64,000 nucleotides of DNA from Desulfatitalea sp. BRH_c12 (lineage in GTDB: Bacteria > Desulfobacterota > Desulfobacteria > Desulfobacterales > Desulfosarcinaceae). The number at the start of each line of letters is the position of its first letter. Positions within the stretch are counted from its first letter, which is position 1. Both the position numbers and the translations under genes were made by a program. The notes below the pieces were generated by a model that did not search any database, was not told where the DNA came from, and worked only from the letters and a program-made list of their open reading frames with translations. Location of the stretch: the NCBI GenBank assembly GCA_000961655.1, contig LADR01000054.1, positions 1-64,000 on the forward strand, given 5' to 3'. This document shows, one piece after another, positions 9,379 through 18,153 of this stretch.

Positions 9379-10740
9379 TTAGACTTCCACCCGGTTCGAA
9401 GGGTCGAACAAGTCCCCTGGCACGGGAATGCCGGCCGCCCTGAAACGCTCGATAAACTTGGGCCGGACGCCGTGGAATCGGAAGTGGCCGCGCACCCGTC
9501 CTTCCGGGTCGATGCGCGTCTGCTGAAACGAGAAGATCTCCTGCATGGTGATGACGCTGCCTTCCATGCCGGTGATCTCCTGCACGCTGATCAGCCGCCG
9601 GGTGCCGTCGACCATGCGCGCGACCTGAATCACCACATGGATGGCCGAACTGATGAAGCGCCGGATGAACTCGCTGGGAATGTCGAAATTGGCCATGGCC
9701 ACCATGGTTTCCACCCGCATCAAGGCATCGCGGGCGGTGTTGGCGTGAACCGTGGTCAGGGAGCCGTCGTGCCCGGTATTCATCGCCTGCAGCATGTCGA
9801 ACGCCTCGGCGCTGCGTACCTCGCCCACGATGATGCGGTCGGGCCGCATGCGCAGGCTGTTGCGCACCAGATCGCGCTGCATAATCTCGCCCTTGCCTTC
9901 AATGTTGGGCGGTCGGGTTTCCAGGCGCACCAAGTGCTCCTGCTTTAGCTGCAGTTCGGCGGCATCCTCGATAGTCACAATGCGTTCGCTTTCGGGAATG
10001 AAGCGCGACAGCACATTGAGCAAGGTGGTCTTGCCGCTGCCCGTGCCGCCCGAGATCAGAACATTGAGGCGCGCCTTGATGATGCCCTCCAGCAGTTCCT
10101 TAACCTCCGGGGTCAGGGTTTTGGATGCGATCAGGTCATCCACCTCCAGGGGGTTGACCGCGAAGCGCCGGATCGACACCACCGGCCCGTCGATGGCCAG
10201 CGGGGGGATGATGGCATTGACGCGCGAACCATCCGCCAGGCGGGCATCCACCATGGGGGTGGACTCGTCCACCCGCCGCCCCACCGAAGAGACAATGCGG
10301 TCGATGATCTTGCGCAAATGGGCATCGTCTTTAAAACGCGCACTGGTGGGCTCCAGCTTGCCGAAGCGCTCCACGTAGATGTGCCTGTAGGTGTTGACCA
10401 GGATGTCCGATACGGTGGGATCTTTCAGGAAAGGTTCGAGCGGCCCTAAGCCCATCACCTCGTCGATGATCTCTTCGAAGATCTTCTCGCGTTCGGTCAT
10501 GTTCAGCGGCAGTGAAAAATCTTCTTCCTTGAGAATCCTTTCCACAATCTGCCGGATCTGGGCATTGAGGGTCTCGCGGTCAAGGGTCTCTATCAGGCTT
10601 AGATCGATCATGTCCAGCAGCCGGTCGTGAATACGAGACTTAAACTCGAAATACTCATCCGGCATGTAGGCAATGGTCTTTTTTCCCGCGGACTGTATGC
10701 GTTTGATCAACTGGTTCAAATGGATTTCCTTCCGGTGCAT
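9379..10740 (-). CDS. cpaF: Secretion/assembly ATPase CpaF (TadA)
   Basis: 453 residues of the GspE/VirB11 superfamily, TadA branch. After an N-terminal helical domain it shows a Walker A motif ([16 protein letters not shown], about residue 233), an Asp box ([11 protein letters not shown]), a Walker B region ([16 protein letters not shown]) and a His box ([17 protein letters not shown]). It powers Flp pilin polymerisation from the cytoplasm. The annotated ATG at 10740 has little ribosome-binding signal; a TTG at 10719, seven bases after GGAAGGAAA, is a credible alternative start. Neighbours are cpaE upstream and tadB downstream. Confidence 0.95.
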   Translation of the reverse strand: MHRKEIHLNQLIKRIQSAGKKTIAYMPDEYFEFKSRIHDRLLDMIDLSLIETLDRETLNAQIRQIVERILKEEDFSLPLNMTEREKIFEEIIDEVMGLGPLEPFLKDPTVSDILVNTYRHIYVERFGKLEPTSARFKDDAHLRKIIDRIVSSVGRRVDESTPMVDARLADGSRVNAIIPPLAIDGPVVSIRRFAVNPLEVDDLIASKTLTPEVKELLEGIIKARLNVLISGGTGSGKTTLLNVLSRFIPESERIVTIEDAAELQLKQEHLVRLETRPPNIEGKGEIMQRDLVRNSLRMRPDRIIVGEVRSAEAFDMLQAMNTGHDGSLTTVHANTARDALMRVETMVAMANFDIPSEFIRRFISSAIHVVIQVARMVDGTRRLISVQEITGMEGSVITMQEIFSFQQTRIDPEGRVRGHFRFHGVRPKFIERFRAAGIPVPGDLFDPSNRVEV

Positions 10741-10777
10741 AACAGCTTCGATTCAATCAAGAGCTGCAAAATCTATA

Positions 10778-11935
10778 TTAACGTCTGAACAGAGACCATC
10801 GTTTTTTGCTTTCCGTCTCCCGCGAAGGCATCAGCTTTTCAGCCATTTGCGCAAAGCTACGGGCGATTTCAGACCGGGGGGCCAGTTGCGAAAGCGGTTT
10901 GCCGCTGTTGATGGCCTCCATGGAAGCCTTGTAATCATTGGGGATAGTCCAGAAGACCGGCTGGCTGATGCCGGCTTCGGCATCCGACAGTGAAATCTCC
11001 GATTTTTTCATATAACGATTCAGGACCACCTTGATGCGCTCACGTTTGACGTATCCAAGGTCGATATACGAGCGCAGCAGCTTGCTGGTGTTGCTCAGGC
11101 AGGGCAGGCTCAGAATCGAGATCAGCAGCACCATGTCGGACAATTGCAACCCCTTGAGACTGGCATCGCTCATCGACTGCCCGGCATCGATAATCACCAC
11201 GTCGAACACCCGGCGCATCAGGTCCAGCAGGCGCTGCATGATGTCCGGTGTGGGCGAGTGGTGCCCGTTGAGATAGGCAGGCGACGGCAGCACGTGTACG
11301 CCGCTGGCGTGGGGGGTCAGCACGTTCATCAGGAAAGACTCATCCAAGCGGCTAATGTTCTTGGTGATCTCGCCCCAGTGAAATTTGGGCGAAATTTCGA
11401 GAAATAGCGGAATTTCACCGAACAGGGTGTTCATGTCCAGCAGGGCCACCGAGGGTTTACTGTCCGATTCAGCGCAAGCCACGGCCAGGTTGACGGCCAC
11501 CGTGGTGGTGCCCACCCCGCCCTTGCTGCCGCCGACGCTGATGATGCGGCCATTTTTCTCTCCTGCGGGCAGGGCCGTTTTTTCGACGCGCCCCTTGAAC
11601 CGCGTGAGGGCGTTCTGCACCTCGTTCAAGTCTAGGGGCAGAGGGAAAAACTCTTTGACCCCCGCGCGCATGGTGCGCATCAGGATGGCGGGATCCGAGT
11701 TTTGCGCGCAGAGGAAAATCTCTTTGACTTTGCCTTCGCCGAGCAGTTCCTCGATGCGCGTGAAATCATCTTCTGGTACGTCGCCAAGTTCTATAATCAA
11801 GAGATCTGGCCGTTGCCCCTGTAGGGCATCTATGATGTCAAATCCATTACTATTACCCACGGCGGCCTGGAACTGTTCAGCCAAGGAAGTGTCTGTCACT
11901 GATACTATAACCTTTAGAAGGTCATTAACTAACAT
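10778..11935 (-). CDS. cpaE: CpaE/TadZ, MinD-like ATPase with receiver-like N-terminus
   Basis: 385 residues. The first 125 residues look like a receiver-type fold (VIVSVTDTSLAEQF ... DLLIIELGDVPEDDF), and the rest is a ParA/MinD ATPase with the deviant Walker A GGSKGGVGTTTVAVNLA near residue 135 and a Walker B-like VVIIDAGQSMSD. TadZ/CpaE proteins localise the Flp machine, usually to a pole. The Walker A keeps the GG-GT lysine arrangement. The gene lies between the tadG-like gene (16-bp gap) and cpaF. Confidence 0.92.
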   Translation of the reverse strand: MLVNDLLKVIVSVTDTSLAEQFQAAVGNSNGFDIIDALQGQRPDLLIIELGDVPEDDFTRIEELLGEGKVKEIFLCAQNSDPAILMRTMRAGVKEFFPLPLDLNEVQNALTRFKGRVEKTALPAGEKNGRIISVGGSKGGVGTTTVAVNLAVACAESDSKPSVALLDMNTLFGEIPLFLEISPKFHWGEITKNISRLDESFLMNVLTPHASGVHVLPSPAYLNGHHSPTPDIMQRLLDLMRRVFDVVIIDAGQSMSDASLKGLQLSDMVLLISILSLPCLSNTSKLLRSYIDLGYVKRERIKVVLNRYMKKSEISLSDAEAGISQPVFWTIPNDYKASMEAINSGKPLSQLAPRSEIARSFAQMAEKLMPSRETESKKRWSLFRR

Positions 11936-11951
11936 AAAATATTCCTATAGC

Positions 11952-13226
11952 TTATTGGACCAAATTCGGGATAGTTCCTTTGAGATTCCCATAATTTCCC
12001 CCACCCCCGCGCCCTTCCACGAAGGATTGATTGCAATCGATGATAACGGTCAATGAGGAGGAAGGTGGCGGATTAGCCTGAGTAATGGTAATAGTCGCAA
12101 ATCCTGCAATAACGCGTGTTTGATTTGGATTTTCACAGCTATCGGGATCTCCATCTTTTTCAAGATAAACTGGAACTATTGCAGTCCAATGGTCATCGTT
12201 CCCATCATCATCACGGTATTTGAAATAATCAAACATTGCCTGAAATGCAGCCGGCTGGCCACTGCCTTCGACCGTACCATTGTTTCCGTCATAATCGACC
12301 AGATACTGCCCCGTGAAAAGATTGGAGTTAGTACCCCCATCCATTTCTAATTCTTGATTAATGGAAGCCTCAGGGGTTGCAAGGGGCGAGACACTTGTTC
12401 CGAAGTTTTGATCAAGCCATAATCCTCCTGAAGTCAACGGGTAACCGTTAACCGACGTGCCGTCCCTTTCATAGCTGTGCCCTTGAACGATACCCAAAAT
12501 GATATTATGTAAGTTACCCACATTGGAACCCCAAAAAAAGGTATGCCATCCCGCGCAACTGTCTTTAGTTGGGTAGAATTCTACTGTTTGGCCGCATTTA
12601 TTATTAAGAAAAAGATCGGCAGACAAGGCAAAAGGGGTATTAAGCTCACCTGGGTCTACTTTAGCAGGGCCCGTCAATGCGGCAGTTGCGAATGCCCTAA
12701 CCGAAAGCAAGGAAAAATCTTCTTCATCAGAGCCAATCAAATTAAATACCCAGGCAAAAATTGAAGGAATCGGTCCATTTATTTCATCGTCTCGCCTGGC
12801 GATAACACGCACCGCATTGGGCGATGAAAGAGTTTCTATTAAATTGATGCCATCCCATTTTCCTATGGTAATATCAGAAGTAAGCTCACCTTCGATGAGT
12901 TCATCCTTTATAGCAATACTTTTATTCGCTGCCGTGTTCTTTTGGGCCACCTTCTGCACAACTTCCACAAGTTTCGAACGGTCGCAAACATATGTTTGCT
13001 GCTCGGCATACGTAAGGTCCGCATATTCCGATCCCAAGTAACCGGCACCAGCAAGAGCAGCGGCGTCAGCTACGTTCTGCAGCTCATTGCGGGTGGCATA
13101 GAGATAACCAACATCGACAGCCAAAGCTACGAAGCCGATGAGCATTGTTATACATATGGCCACGATTATGGCGGAAACCCCACGATTGTTTCTGACTTTG
13201 CCGAAATGATTTTGCAAGTGCGCCAT
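11952..13226 (-). CDS. TadG-like Flp pilus-associated protein
   Basis: 424 residues. A class III pilin-like N-terminus (NNRGVSAIIVAICITMLIGF) is followed by ALAVDVGYLYATRNELQNVADAAALAGA, the hallmark of TadG/DUF2134 proteins, whose N-terminal helix anchors them in the inner membrane with a large periplasmic part. The rest is about 350 residues of extracytoplasmic sequence with several cysteines (NNKCGQTVEF, KDSCAGWHTF, SCENPNQTR, IIDCNQSF), which could form disulphides. It ends in a glycine-rich tail. The precise role in pilus function is not established for this family. Confidence 0.85.
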   Translation of the reverse strand: MAHLQNHFGKVRNNRGVSAIIVAICITMLIGFVALAVDVGYLYATRNELQNVADAAALAGAGYLGSEYADLTYAEQQTYVCDRSKLVEVVQKVAQKNTAANKSIAIKDELIEGELTSDITIGKWDGINLIETLSSPNAVRVIARRDDEINGPIPSIFAWVFNLIGSDEEDFSLLSVRAFATAALTGPAKVDPGELNTPFALSADLFLNNKCGQTVEFYPTKDSCAGWHTFFWGSNVGNLHNIILGIVQGHSYERDGTSVNGYPLTSGGLWLDQNFGTSVSPLATPEASINQELEMDGGTNSNLFTGQYLVDYDGNNGTVEGSGQPAAFQAMFDYFKYRDDDGNDDHWTAIVPVYLEKDGDPDSCENPNQTRVIAGFATITITQANPPPSSSLTVIIDCNQSFVEGRGGGGNYGNLKGTIPNLVQ

Positions 13227-13250
13227 ATGGTTTCCTTGTCTCTTCCATCC

Positions 13251-13733
13251 TTATTCCATTTGCATAATGGCCTTAAAAGTGATCTTTTGCGTTGTTATGC
13301 CTATAGTGGAAAGGAATAAGAATTGATAAATATAATCAGCTTGTACTTCCAATTCACATCCAAAATTTGTGCATCGGTGAGTGCCGGGGTCAAAACCATC
13401 CTTAAAGTCGTTATCGATAGGTTTTACTATAATGTCAGCAGAATTGAGAATATCACTGCCGAAAGTAACCATATGCTGTTTGCTGTATCTCAGCACTTCG
13501 CCGATAATTTCGCCATTTGACAAACGCGGCGTTCTGGCCACAACGCCAAAACGCGCCCCTTCTCTGCAGGCATTCGTAATCACTTGCCGGTTGAACAAGT
13601 AAAGTCCGAATTCGACAATGGAAAACATGAGTAGGATCAGCAATGGAAAAACCAGCGCGAACTCGACAGCTACCGCGCCACGCTCTGCTTTGAATGGTTT
13701 GTATCCAAATAAATTTACTATATTTTTAGCCAT
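13251..13733 (-). CDS. TadE-like pseudopilin
   Basis: 160 residues. The N-terminus carries the TadE signature ERGAVAVEFALVFPLLILLM with the conserved G-A/V-x-x-x-E arrangement; processing by the CpaA peptidase before the hydrophobic stretch is expected. This is followed by GLYLFNRQVITNACREGARFGV, which is shared with the next gene, suggesting duplication. The later half has two cysteines (HRCTNFGCELEV) that may pair. TadE/TadF pseudopilins are needed for pilus maturation in Aggregatibacter. Confidence 0.88.
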   Translation of the reverse strand: MAKNIVNLFGYKPFKAERGAVAVEFALVFPLLILLMFSIVEFGLYLFNRQVITNACREGARFGVVARTPRLSNGEIIGEVLRYSKQHMVTFGSDILNSADIIVKPIDNDFKDGFDPGTHRCTNFGCELEVQADYIYQFLFLSTIGITTQKITFKAIMQME

Positions 13734-13743
13734 CTATACCCTA

Positions 13744-14142
13744 TTAATTAGGCTCCATGCGCATGACCGTGCTGGCGGTAATCGTTGTCTCTGTGAAGCC
13801 GACGATCTGTGCGAACATGAAATCATAATCGAAGTTCACGGTCACTGAAAAATCGTTATCGGCATCGGGACCTGGAACTGAAATGTTATCCACGATCAGT
13901 TCATTTTCGCCATCCAAATTAATCAGCCTTTCACTGCAATAGTCCAAAACGATCTGTTTTACTTCCGCCTCACTCTGCCCAGTGATCCCAGCACGCGCCC
14001 CCTCACGACTGGCGTTGGTGATCACCTGCTTGTTGTAAAACAGCAGGCCAAACTCGATCATGCCGAATACCAACAGCAGCAGCAGCGGCAGTACGATGGC
14101 GAACTCCACGGCCGCGGCCCCTTTTTGATTTCGGCACAGCAT
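13744..14142 (-). CDS. TadE-like pseudopilin
   Basis: 132 residues with the pseudopilin start QKGAAAVEFAIVLPLLLLLV and then YNKQVITNASREGARAGI, nearly matching the downstream paralogue at 13251-13733. The two genes are 10 bp apart. It is likely processed by the prepilin peptidase and incorporated at or near the pilus base. Which of the pair corresponds to tadE or tadF cannot be decided from the sequence. Confidence 0.88.
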   Translation of the reverse strand: MLCRNQKGAAAVEFAIVLPLLLLLVFGMIEFGLLFYNKQVITNASREGARAGITGQSEAEVKQIVLDYCSERLINLDGENELIVDNISVPGPDADNDFSVTVNFDYDFMFAQIVGFTETTITASTVMRMEPN

Positions 14143-14163
14143 TGTTGGCTTCTTTCGATGATA

Positions 14164-14442
14164 TTAATAGGTCATTCCAGTGCCGCCCATCTGAGCCCCC
14201 GGCGATGCTTTCTGGCCCTTGAATCCGGAACGGTAGCCTTCATAGGCATCGACCGCACTCTGGCCGTCCATGCCTTCGATGGGGTCGGTTGTCTGGCCCG
14301 CATAGGGATCGATCGTCTGATTGTAGGCAGCCGTCTGAACCGAACGCCCCATGTTTTCATCCAGAAAGCTGGTCTGGCTGCAACCCGCCAAAATCAGTCC
14401 GGTCAACATCAGGGGAATTGTCAAAATTCTGGCGATTGGCAT
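14164..14442 (-). CDS. Small lipoprotein in the tad locus
   Basis: 92 residues. A lipoprotein signal (IPLMLTGLILAGCSQ) leaves a mature part of about 70 residues rich in Gly, Asp, Gln and Ser, with DPYAGQTTDPIEGMDGQS and ending in GGTGMTY. GGAG precedes the ATG. It sits between the secretin gene cpaC and the tadE-like pair, so a role as a small outer-membrane accessory protein is plausible. I do not recognise a family. Confidence 0.75.
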   Translation of the reverse strand: MPIARILTIPLMLTGLILAGCSQTSFLDENMGRSVQTAAYNQTIDPYAGQTTDPIEGMDGQSAVDAYEGYRSGFKGQKASPGAQMGGTGMTY

Positions 14443-14507
14443 ATCGTTCTCCTCACTACAGCGATGGCCGTCAATGTTTTATGCGCGATCCATTGTTCCG
14501 GTCGGCG

Positions 14508-15905
14508 TTATCGGTCAAGATCCGGCAGGGCGTGTCCGAAATCGCCGTCCAGTCGTCCCTGAAGTCGATCCTTGCCGCCTGGTGCACGTCCCTGCAATAA
14601 TCCTTCCAAATAAAACTCGGCATCCGAAGGTTCAACATAAAAATCGGTCGGCAACGTCTGCCTGGCCATATCCAGGGGTTTGACCAGGCGCGGCGTTACC
14701 ACGATGATGAGTTCGGTTTCGTTTTTCTGGAAACTCTGACTGCGGAACAGCGCGCCCAGTACGGGGATATCGCCCAACAGCGGGAATTTCTGAATGGTTT
14801 CATTGATATTTTCTTTCAGCAGGCCGGCAATGGCAAAACTCTGACCGTCGCCCAACTCGACGGTGGTGGTGGCTGTCCGCTTGTTCAGACCGGGCGCGAC
14901 ATACCCGGCAATCTGCACGGCCGTGGAAAAATCCAACTCGGACACTTCCGGCGTCACGCGGATGTTGATGCGGTCCTTGCTGAGCACGGTCGGGGTGAAA
15001 ACGAGCCCCACCCCAAACTCCTTGTACTCGATCGTGACTGTGTCGCCCTCTTGGGGAACGGGCACGGGAAACTCGCCGCCCGCCAAAAAACGGGCAGATT
15101 GGCCGCTCAAGGCGATCAGGGTCGGTTCGGCCAGCACCTTGGCCAGGCCGTCCGATTTGAGGGCGTCGACAATGCCGGTCCAGGTGGCGCTGCCCTTGCT
15201 GAAACGAAACAAGGCGTTGACGGCAGGGGAGATCAACAAGTCAGGCACCTCGTCTATGGTCGACAATTGGCCCAGCAGCGAAAACCCGAAATCCCCCCCG
15301 CGCATGTAATTGAAGTTGATCCCCAACCGCTTGGTGGTGCTGCGCGCGATTTCAGCCACGCGCACTTCGAGCATCACCTGGTGCACGCCGCCCACTTCAA
15401 CCAGGTTGTTGACCTTGCCTTCGGGCGCATAGGAGGCGGCCAGGGCAAGGGCCTTGGCGAGGCTGGCGCTGCTGGATGCCCGTCCGGACAAGGTGATCGT
15501 GTTGTTGGCGGCGGTGATGCCCAGCTCTTTTTCTTCGGGCAGCAACTCGTGTAATTGCTGCTTGAGCAGGGAGACATCATAGACGACTTGCAAATCGTAT
15601 ACGGCCACTATCGTGCCGTCCTGCCACAGGGTCATATTGGTGGTGCCGGCCGCGTTGCCGGTCAGGTAAATTTCCCGCGAGGAGAGCAGGATAAAGTCGG
15701 CGATTTCGGGCTTACCGACCGAGACGCGTTTGACCGGATTGTCGCTGCGCAAGATGGTGGATTTGCCCATGGTCAGCTGCAACGTGCGCGCGGATAGCGT
15801 TTGCTCGGCGGCATTCGCGGGCGCTCTGCCAAAGGGCTGCGGCAGCATCAGCATGGACAACACAAGGGTGGTTTGAATGATTGTGCGGTAGCGACTGGTA
15901 GGCAT
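14508..15905 (-). CDS. cpaC: Outer-membrane secretin CpaC (RcpA)
   Basis: 465 residues with a Sec signal peptide (LVLSMLMLPQPFGRAPANA). The N-terminal pilus-formation domain follows (LTMGKSTILRSDNPVKRVSVG), then a BON-like segment (NNTITLSGRASSSASLAKAL) and the secretin core from about residue 170 (VMLEVRVAEIARSTTKRLGI) to the conserved KFPLLGDIPVLGALFRS and ELIIVVTPRLVKPL. It forms the outer-membrane channel for the Flp pilus. GGAG precedes the ATG. Neighbours cpaB and the small lipoprotein fit this role. Confidence 0.95.
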   Translation of the reverse strand: MPTSRYRTIIQTTLVLSMLMLPQPFGRAPANAAEQTLSARTLQLTMGKSTILRSDNPVKRVSVGKPEIADFILLSSREIYLTGNAAGTTNMTLWQDGTIVAVYDLQVVYDVSLLKQQLHELLPEEKELGITAANNTITLSGRASSSASLAKALALAASYAPEGKVNNLVEVGGVHQVMLEVRVAEIARSTTKRLGINFNYMRGGDFGFSLLGQLSTIDEVPDLLISPAVNALFRFSKGSATWTGIVDALKSDGLAKVLAEPTLIALSGQSARFLAGGEFPVPVPQEGDTVTIEYKEFGVGLVFTPTVLSKDRINIRVTPEVSELDFSTAVQIAGYVAPGLNKRTATTTVELGDGQSFAIAGLLKENINETIQKFPLLGDIPVLGALFRSQSFQKNETELIIVVTPRLVKPLDMARQTLPTDFYVEPSDAEFYLEGLLQGRAPGGKDRLQGRLDGDFGHALPDLDR

Positions 15906-15943
15906 GGCCTTCTACTCCTATTCGACGGGAATTCCCATTCAAG

Positions 15944-16759
15944 CTACATTTTCTGCCGGGTCATTGCACTGCCCCTGATCACCTCGACCGTACTGCTGGG
16001 GGCCACCCAACGGGTCACCGGCCTTTTGGGGGCGGCCATATTGAGTGTCTGCGCAATAGTGGCGCCTTGCGTGTTCACTTTTTCCAGGTCCAGTATGTTG
16101 CGCAAAGCGAACTGCAGCTTGCCTTTGGCGGCCGCCAGGGCCAGCTTTTCGGACTCTTCCGGGGTCATCTCCAGGGTATAGACATCCACCGGGGCGGGTT
16201 CGCCCTTGGCGTTGCGCTCGATCTGGGTTCCGGTAGCCAGAACCGGAATGTTTTCCAGGACGATTTTGGTAACGTCTTGCTTGGTGGTCTCATCCGGCAA
16301 GGTGACCAGCACATCCACGCGGTTGCCCGGGTTAATAAATCCGGAGATGCCGATGACTTTGTCGCCCTTGACCGACAATGCGCGTTTGCCGGTCGGCAGG
16401 ATGGCCGACACGCCGCCGGTCGTGATGTCCTTTGGCGCCAGGCGGTGTTCCACAATAGCCTCGCCCTGTTTGAGATTGGCGATCAGCACGCGGTCCTTCA
16501 GGTCCGCGGGCGTGCTGAAATGACCGTTGGGAAGACTCTCCTTCAAGAAAGAGGCCATCCTGAGCATTTCGGGCGTGATCTGAGTGCCCCAGGCCAGGTC
16601 GACTGCCGCCACGACCACGGGCACGGCTTCCACGTTATCCACCTGAACGACTTTGCTGGGGGCGGTCTGCCGGCCGATCCAGTTGTAGATAAACAAACTG
16701 CCGGCCACGGCGATAACCAGTGCCAGCAGAATAGGAACACCGGCTTTCCAGTTTTTCAT
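15944..16759 (-). CDS. cpaB: Flp pilus assembly protein CpaB (RcpC)
   Basis: 271 residues with an N-terminal membrane anchor (PILLALVIAVAGSLFIYNWIG) and a SAF domain (VPVVVAAVDLAWGTQITPEML), followed by the RcpC/CpaB region (GDKVIGISGFINPGNRVDVLVT). CpaB/RcpC is a periplasmic partner of the secretin. AAGGAGAG precedes the ATG. It is 17 bp after cpaA and 38 bp before cpaC. Confidence 0.94.
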   Translation of the reverse strand: MKNWKAGVPILLALVIAVAGSLFIYNWIGRQTAPSKVVQVDNVEAVPVVVAAVDLAWGTQITPEMLRMASFLKESLPNGHFSTPADLKDRVLIANLKQGEAIVEHRLAPKDITTGGVSAILPTGKRALSVKGDKVIGISGFINPGNRVDVLVTLPDETTKQDVTKIVLENIPVLATGTQIERNAKGEPAPVDVYTLEMTPEESEKLALAAAKGKLQFALRNILDLEKVNTQGATIAQTLNMAAPKRPVTRWVAPSSTVEVIRGSAMTRQKM

Positions 16760-16776
16760 GACAGCTCTCCTTTAGA

Positions 16777-17322
16777 TCATATGGGAAATGCGTATCCGCT
16801 TGCGTCCAGTAACATATAGGTGATCGACCCCACTGCAATGGCCAGGCCGTAGCACAGCCTTGGCTGGGATGGGTCCCTTGCATCCGGAGTATATTTTCGT
16901 GTCAGGAAAAAAAGTTTAAGATCGAGCAGTTTATTCTTGAAAAAGCCTCTGAAATGGTTGCGCTTCCAAATTACCAGGATCAATGCATAAATACCCCCGG
17001 CCATGGCGCTTAGTAAAAAGGCGATGAAGACCCCCTTAACGCCAAGTGCGGCGCCCACCGCGCCCATCAATTTGGCATCGCCAGCGCCCATGCCGCCCAG
17101 CAAGTAGGGCACAATCAGAACCGCGATTCCTACGATCAGACCTGTGGTACTATAAACGAATCCCTGCGTGCCCCTGCTTAGAATAAAGTATAAAAGTGAT
17201 GTAGCCATTGCCGAAAATGTCAGGATGTTGGGTATACGCTGAGAACGGAGATCGATAACTGCAGCAATCACGAGAACTGCACTGATCATAACATAAGGAA
17301 TGTATGTAATAAATTGAATCAT
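16777..17322 (-). CDS. cpaA: Prepilin peptidase CpaA (TadV)
   Basis: About 181 residues from ATG 17322; the frame extends to a TTG at 17343. It is an aspartate protease of the A24 family with several membrane helices. Both catalytic-aspartate contexts are present: VIDLRSQRIPNILTF near residue 25, and the GxGD-type GGMGAGDAKLMGAVGA near residue 90. It cleaves Flp pilin and probably the TadE-like pseudopilins. A strong hairpin lies between flp and this gene (17352-17380), which would reduce read-through and make the pilin more abundant than the machinery. Confidence 0.93.
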   Translation of the reverse strand: MIQFITYIPYVMISAVLVIAAVIDLRSQRIPNILTFSAMATSLLYFILSRGTQGFVYSTTGLIVGIAVLIVPYLLGGMGAGDAKLMGAVGAALGVKGVFIAFLLSAMAGGIYALILVIWKRNHFRGFFKNKLLDLKLFFLTRKYTPDARDPSQPRLCYGLAIAVGSITYMLLDASGYAFPI

Positions 17323-17351
17323 GTGCTCAACTAATAATTGCAAAATGATTT

Positions 17352-17380
17352 ATGGGCTCGTTTTAAAAAAACGAGCCCAT
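17352..17380 (-). terminator. Stem-loop between flp and cpaA
   Basis: A 13-bp perfect stem (ATGGGCTCGTTTT and its complement) with a three-base loop lies 17 bases after the flp stop codon. The stem is part GC-rich and part A/T, and no long U-run follows, so it is better seen as a partial terminator or RNA-stabilising hairpin than as a full stop. Confidence 0.7.
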
Positions 17381-17397
17381 TCACTGTACGTATATTT

Positions 17398-17562
17398 TTA
17401 ATTCGGCATTGCGTTGTTTACTACCTCAAAGGCATTGTTGGTTTTATTTCCGACTACAATAACTACGGCAATTATTACAGCCGCAATCGCCGCAACCATA
17501 ATCCCATACTCTACAGCGGTGGCTCCTTCTTCGTCTTTCAGGAAAGCGATCAGTTTCTTCAT
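17398..17562 (-). CDS. flp: Flp/Fap type IVb pilin
   Basis: 54 residues from ATG 17562, which has AGGAG eight bases upstream; a longer frame to 17634 is not supported. The short leader MKKLIAFLKDEEG is followed by ATAVEYGIMVAAIAAVIIAV, the Flp motif with Glu and Tyr at positions 5 and 6 after the G/A cleavage site. The mature pilin is about 41 residues, normal for Flp. It is the first gene of the tad locus and is preceded by a sigma-54 type promoter sequence. Confidence 0.95.
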   Translation of the reverse strand: MKKLIAFLKDEEGATAVEYGIMVAAIAAVIIAVVIVVGNKTNNAFEVVNNAMPN

Positions 17563-17651
17563 TTTTTCTTCTCCTTTTGATTGGTTTTCAGTGGCGCCGG
17601 CCTCATGTGGTAAATAAATCCCAAAAATGTCCAAAATACAGCCAACACCTT

Positions 17652-17667
17652 AGCACTATTCATGCCA
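17652..17667 (-). promoter_or_regulatory. Predicted sigma-54 promoter of flp
   Basis: Read on the minus strand the sequence is TGGCATGAATAGTGCT. Against the sigma-54 consensus TGGCACG-N4-TTGCW it matches at all but two fixed positions and keeps the GG at -24 and GC at -12 with correct spacing. Transcription would start near 17640, giving a leader of about 80 nt before flp. No enhancer-binding activator is encoded in the window. Confidence 0.65.
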
Positions 17668-18153
17668 GAGGCTCCCTAAAATTTCTTATTTAGCTCAGAT
17701 TTAGGAAGGAAGGCCTCTAAAAACAGAAACATGGAAGTTTAATCAAAATTTGAACCCATTAGTATTATAAGAAAAGTTATAGAATGGAATTCCGTATAGG
17801 AAGAAAGTTCCATATATTTTGGGAATTTTTTACCATTCAAAAGAAAAAACCTAACTCATCCGCCTCGACCGGCAGCACCCAAGTTACCGCAATCCGCACA
17901 CCTGAATACCGCAAGGTAGGGTATTTACGCAGTACCGAGCCTGCCGCCCCTTATTAAACAGCTGCCGAGACAGTAAAGAGATTTCGAATATACCTTATCT
18001 GCTATCGACCGTCTTCACAGTTGGTTCAATAATTGCTTACTAGACGCATCACCCAATGCCGATTAGGGAAAAATTTCCTAATTCACTAAAGTCGAATGAG
18101 ATCTTAACCGATCAGTCATTGACGACCTAATACCATTCAGGGGAGGGCTCCCT
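17668..18153. other. Divergent regulatory region between flp and the HDOD gene
   Basis: About 490 bases without a credible gene. It is AT-rich near flp. It includes an imperfect palindrome at 18062-18082 (ATTAGGgAAA facing TTTCCTAAT), about 75 bases before the HDOD start, a candidate operator. Upstream sites for a sigma-54 activator would be expected here, but none can be named. I looked for a c-di-GMP riboswitch and did not find its core. Confidence 0.4.

Noticed and set aside
17850-17970. c-di-GMP (GEMM) or other riboswitch upstream of flp or the HDOD gene
   Set aside because: Some GC-rich paired segments are present, but the conserved core sequences of GEMM or cobalamin riboswitches were not found on either strand.
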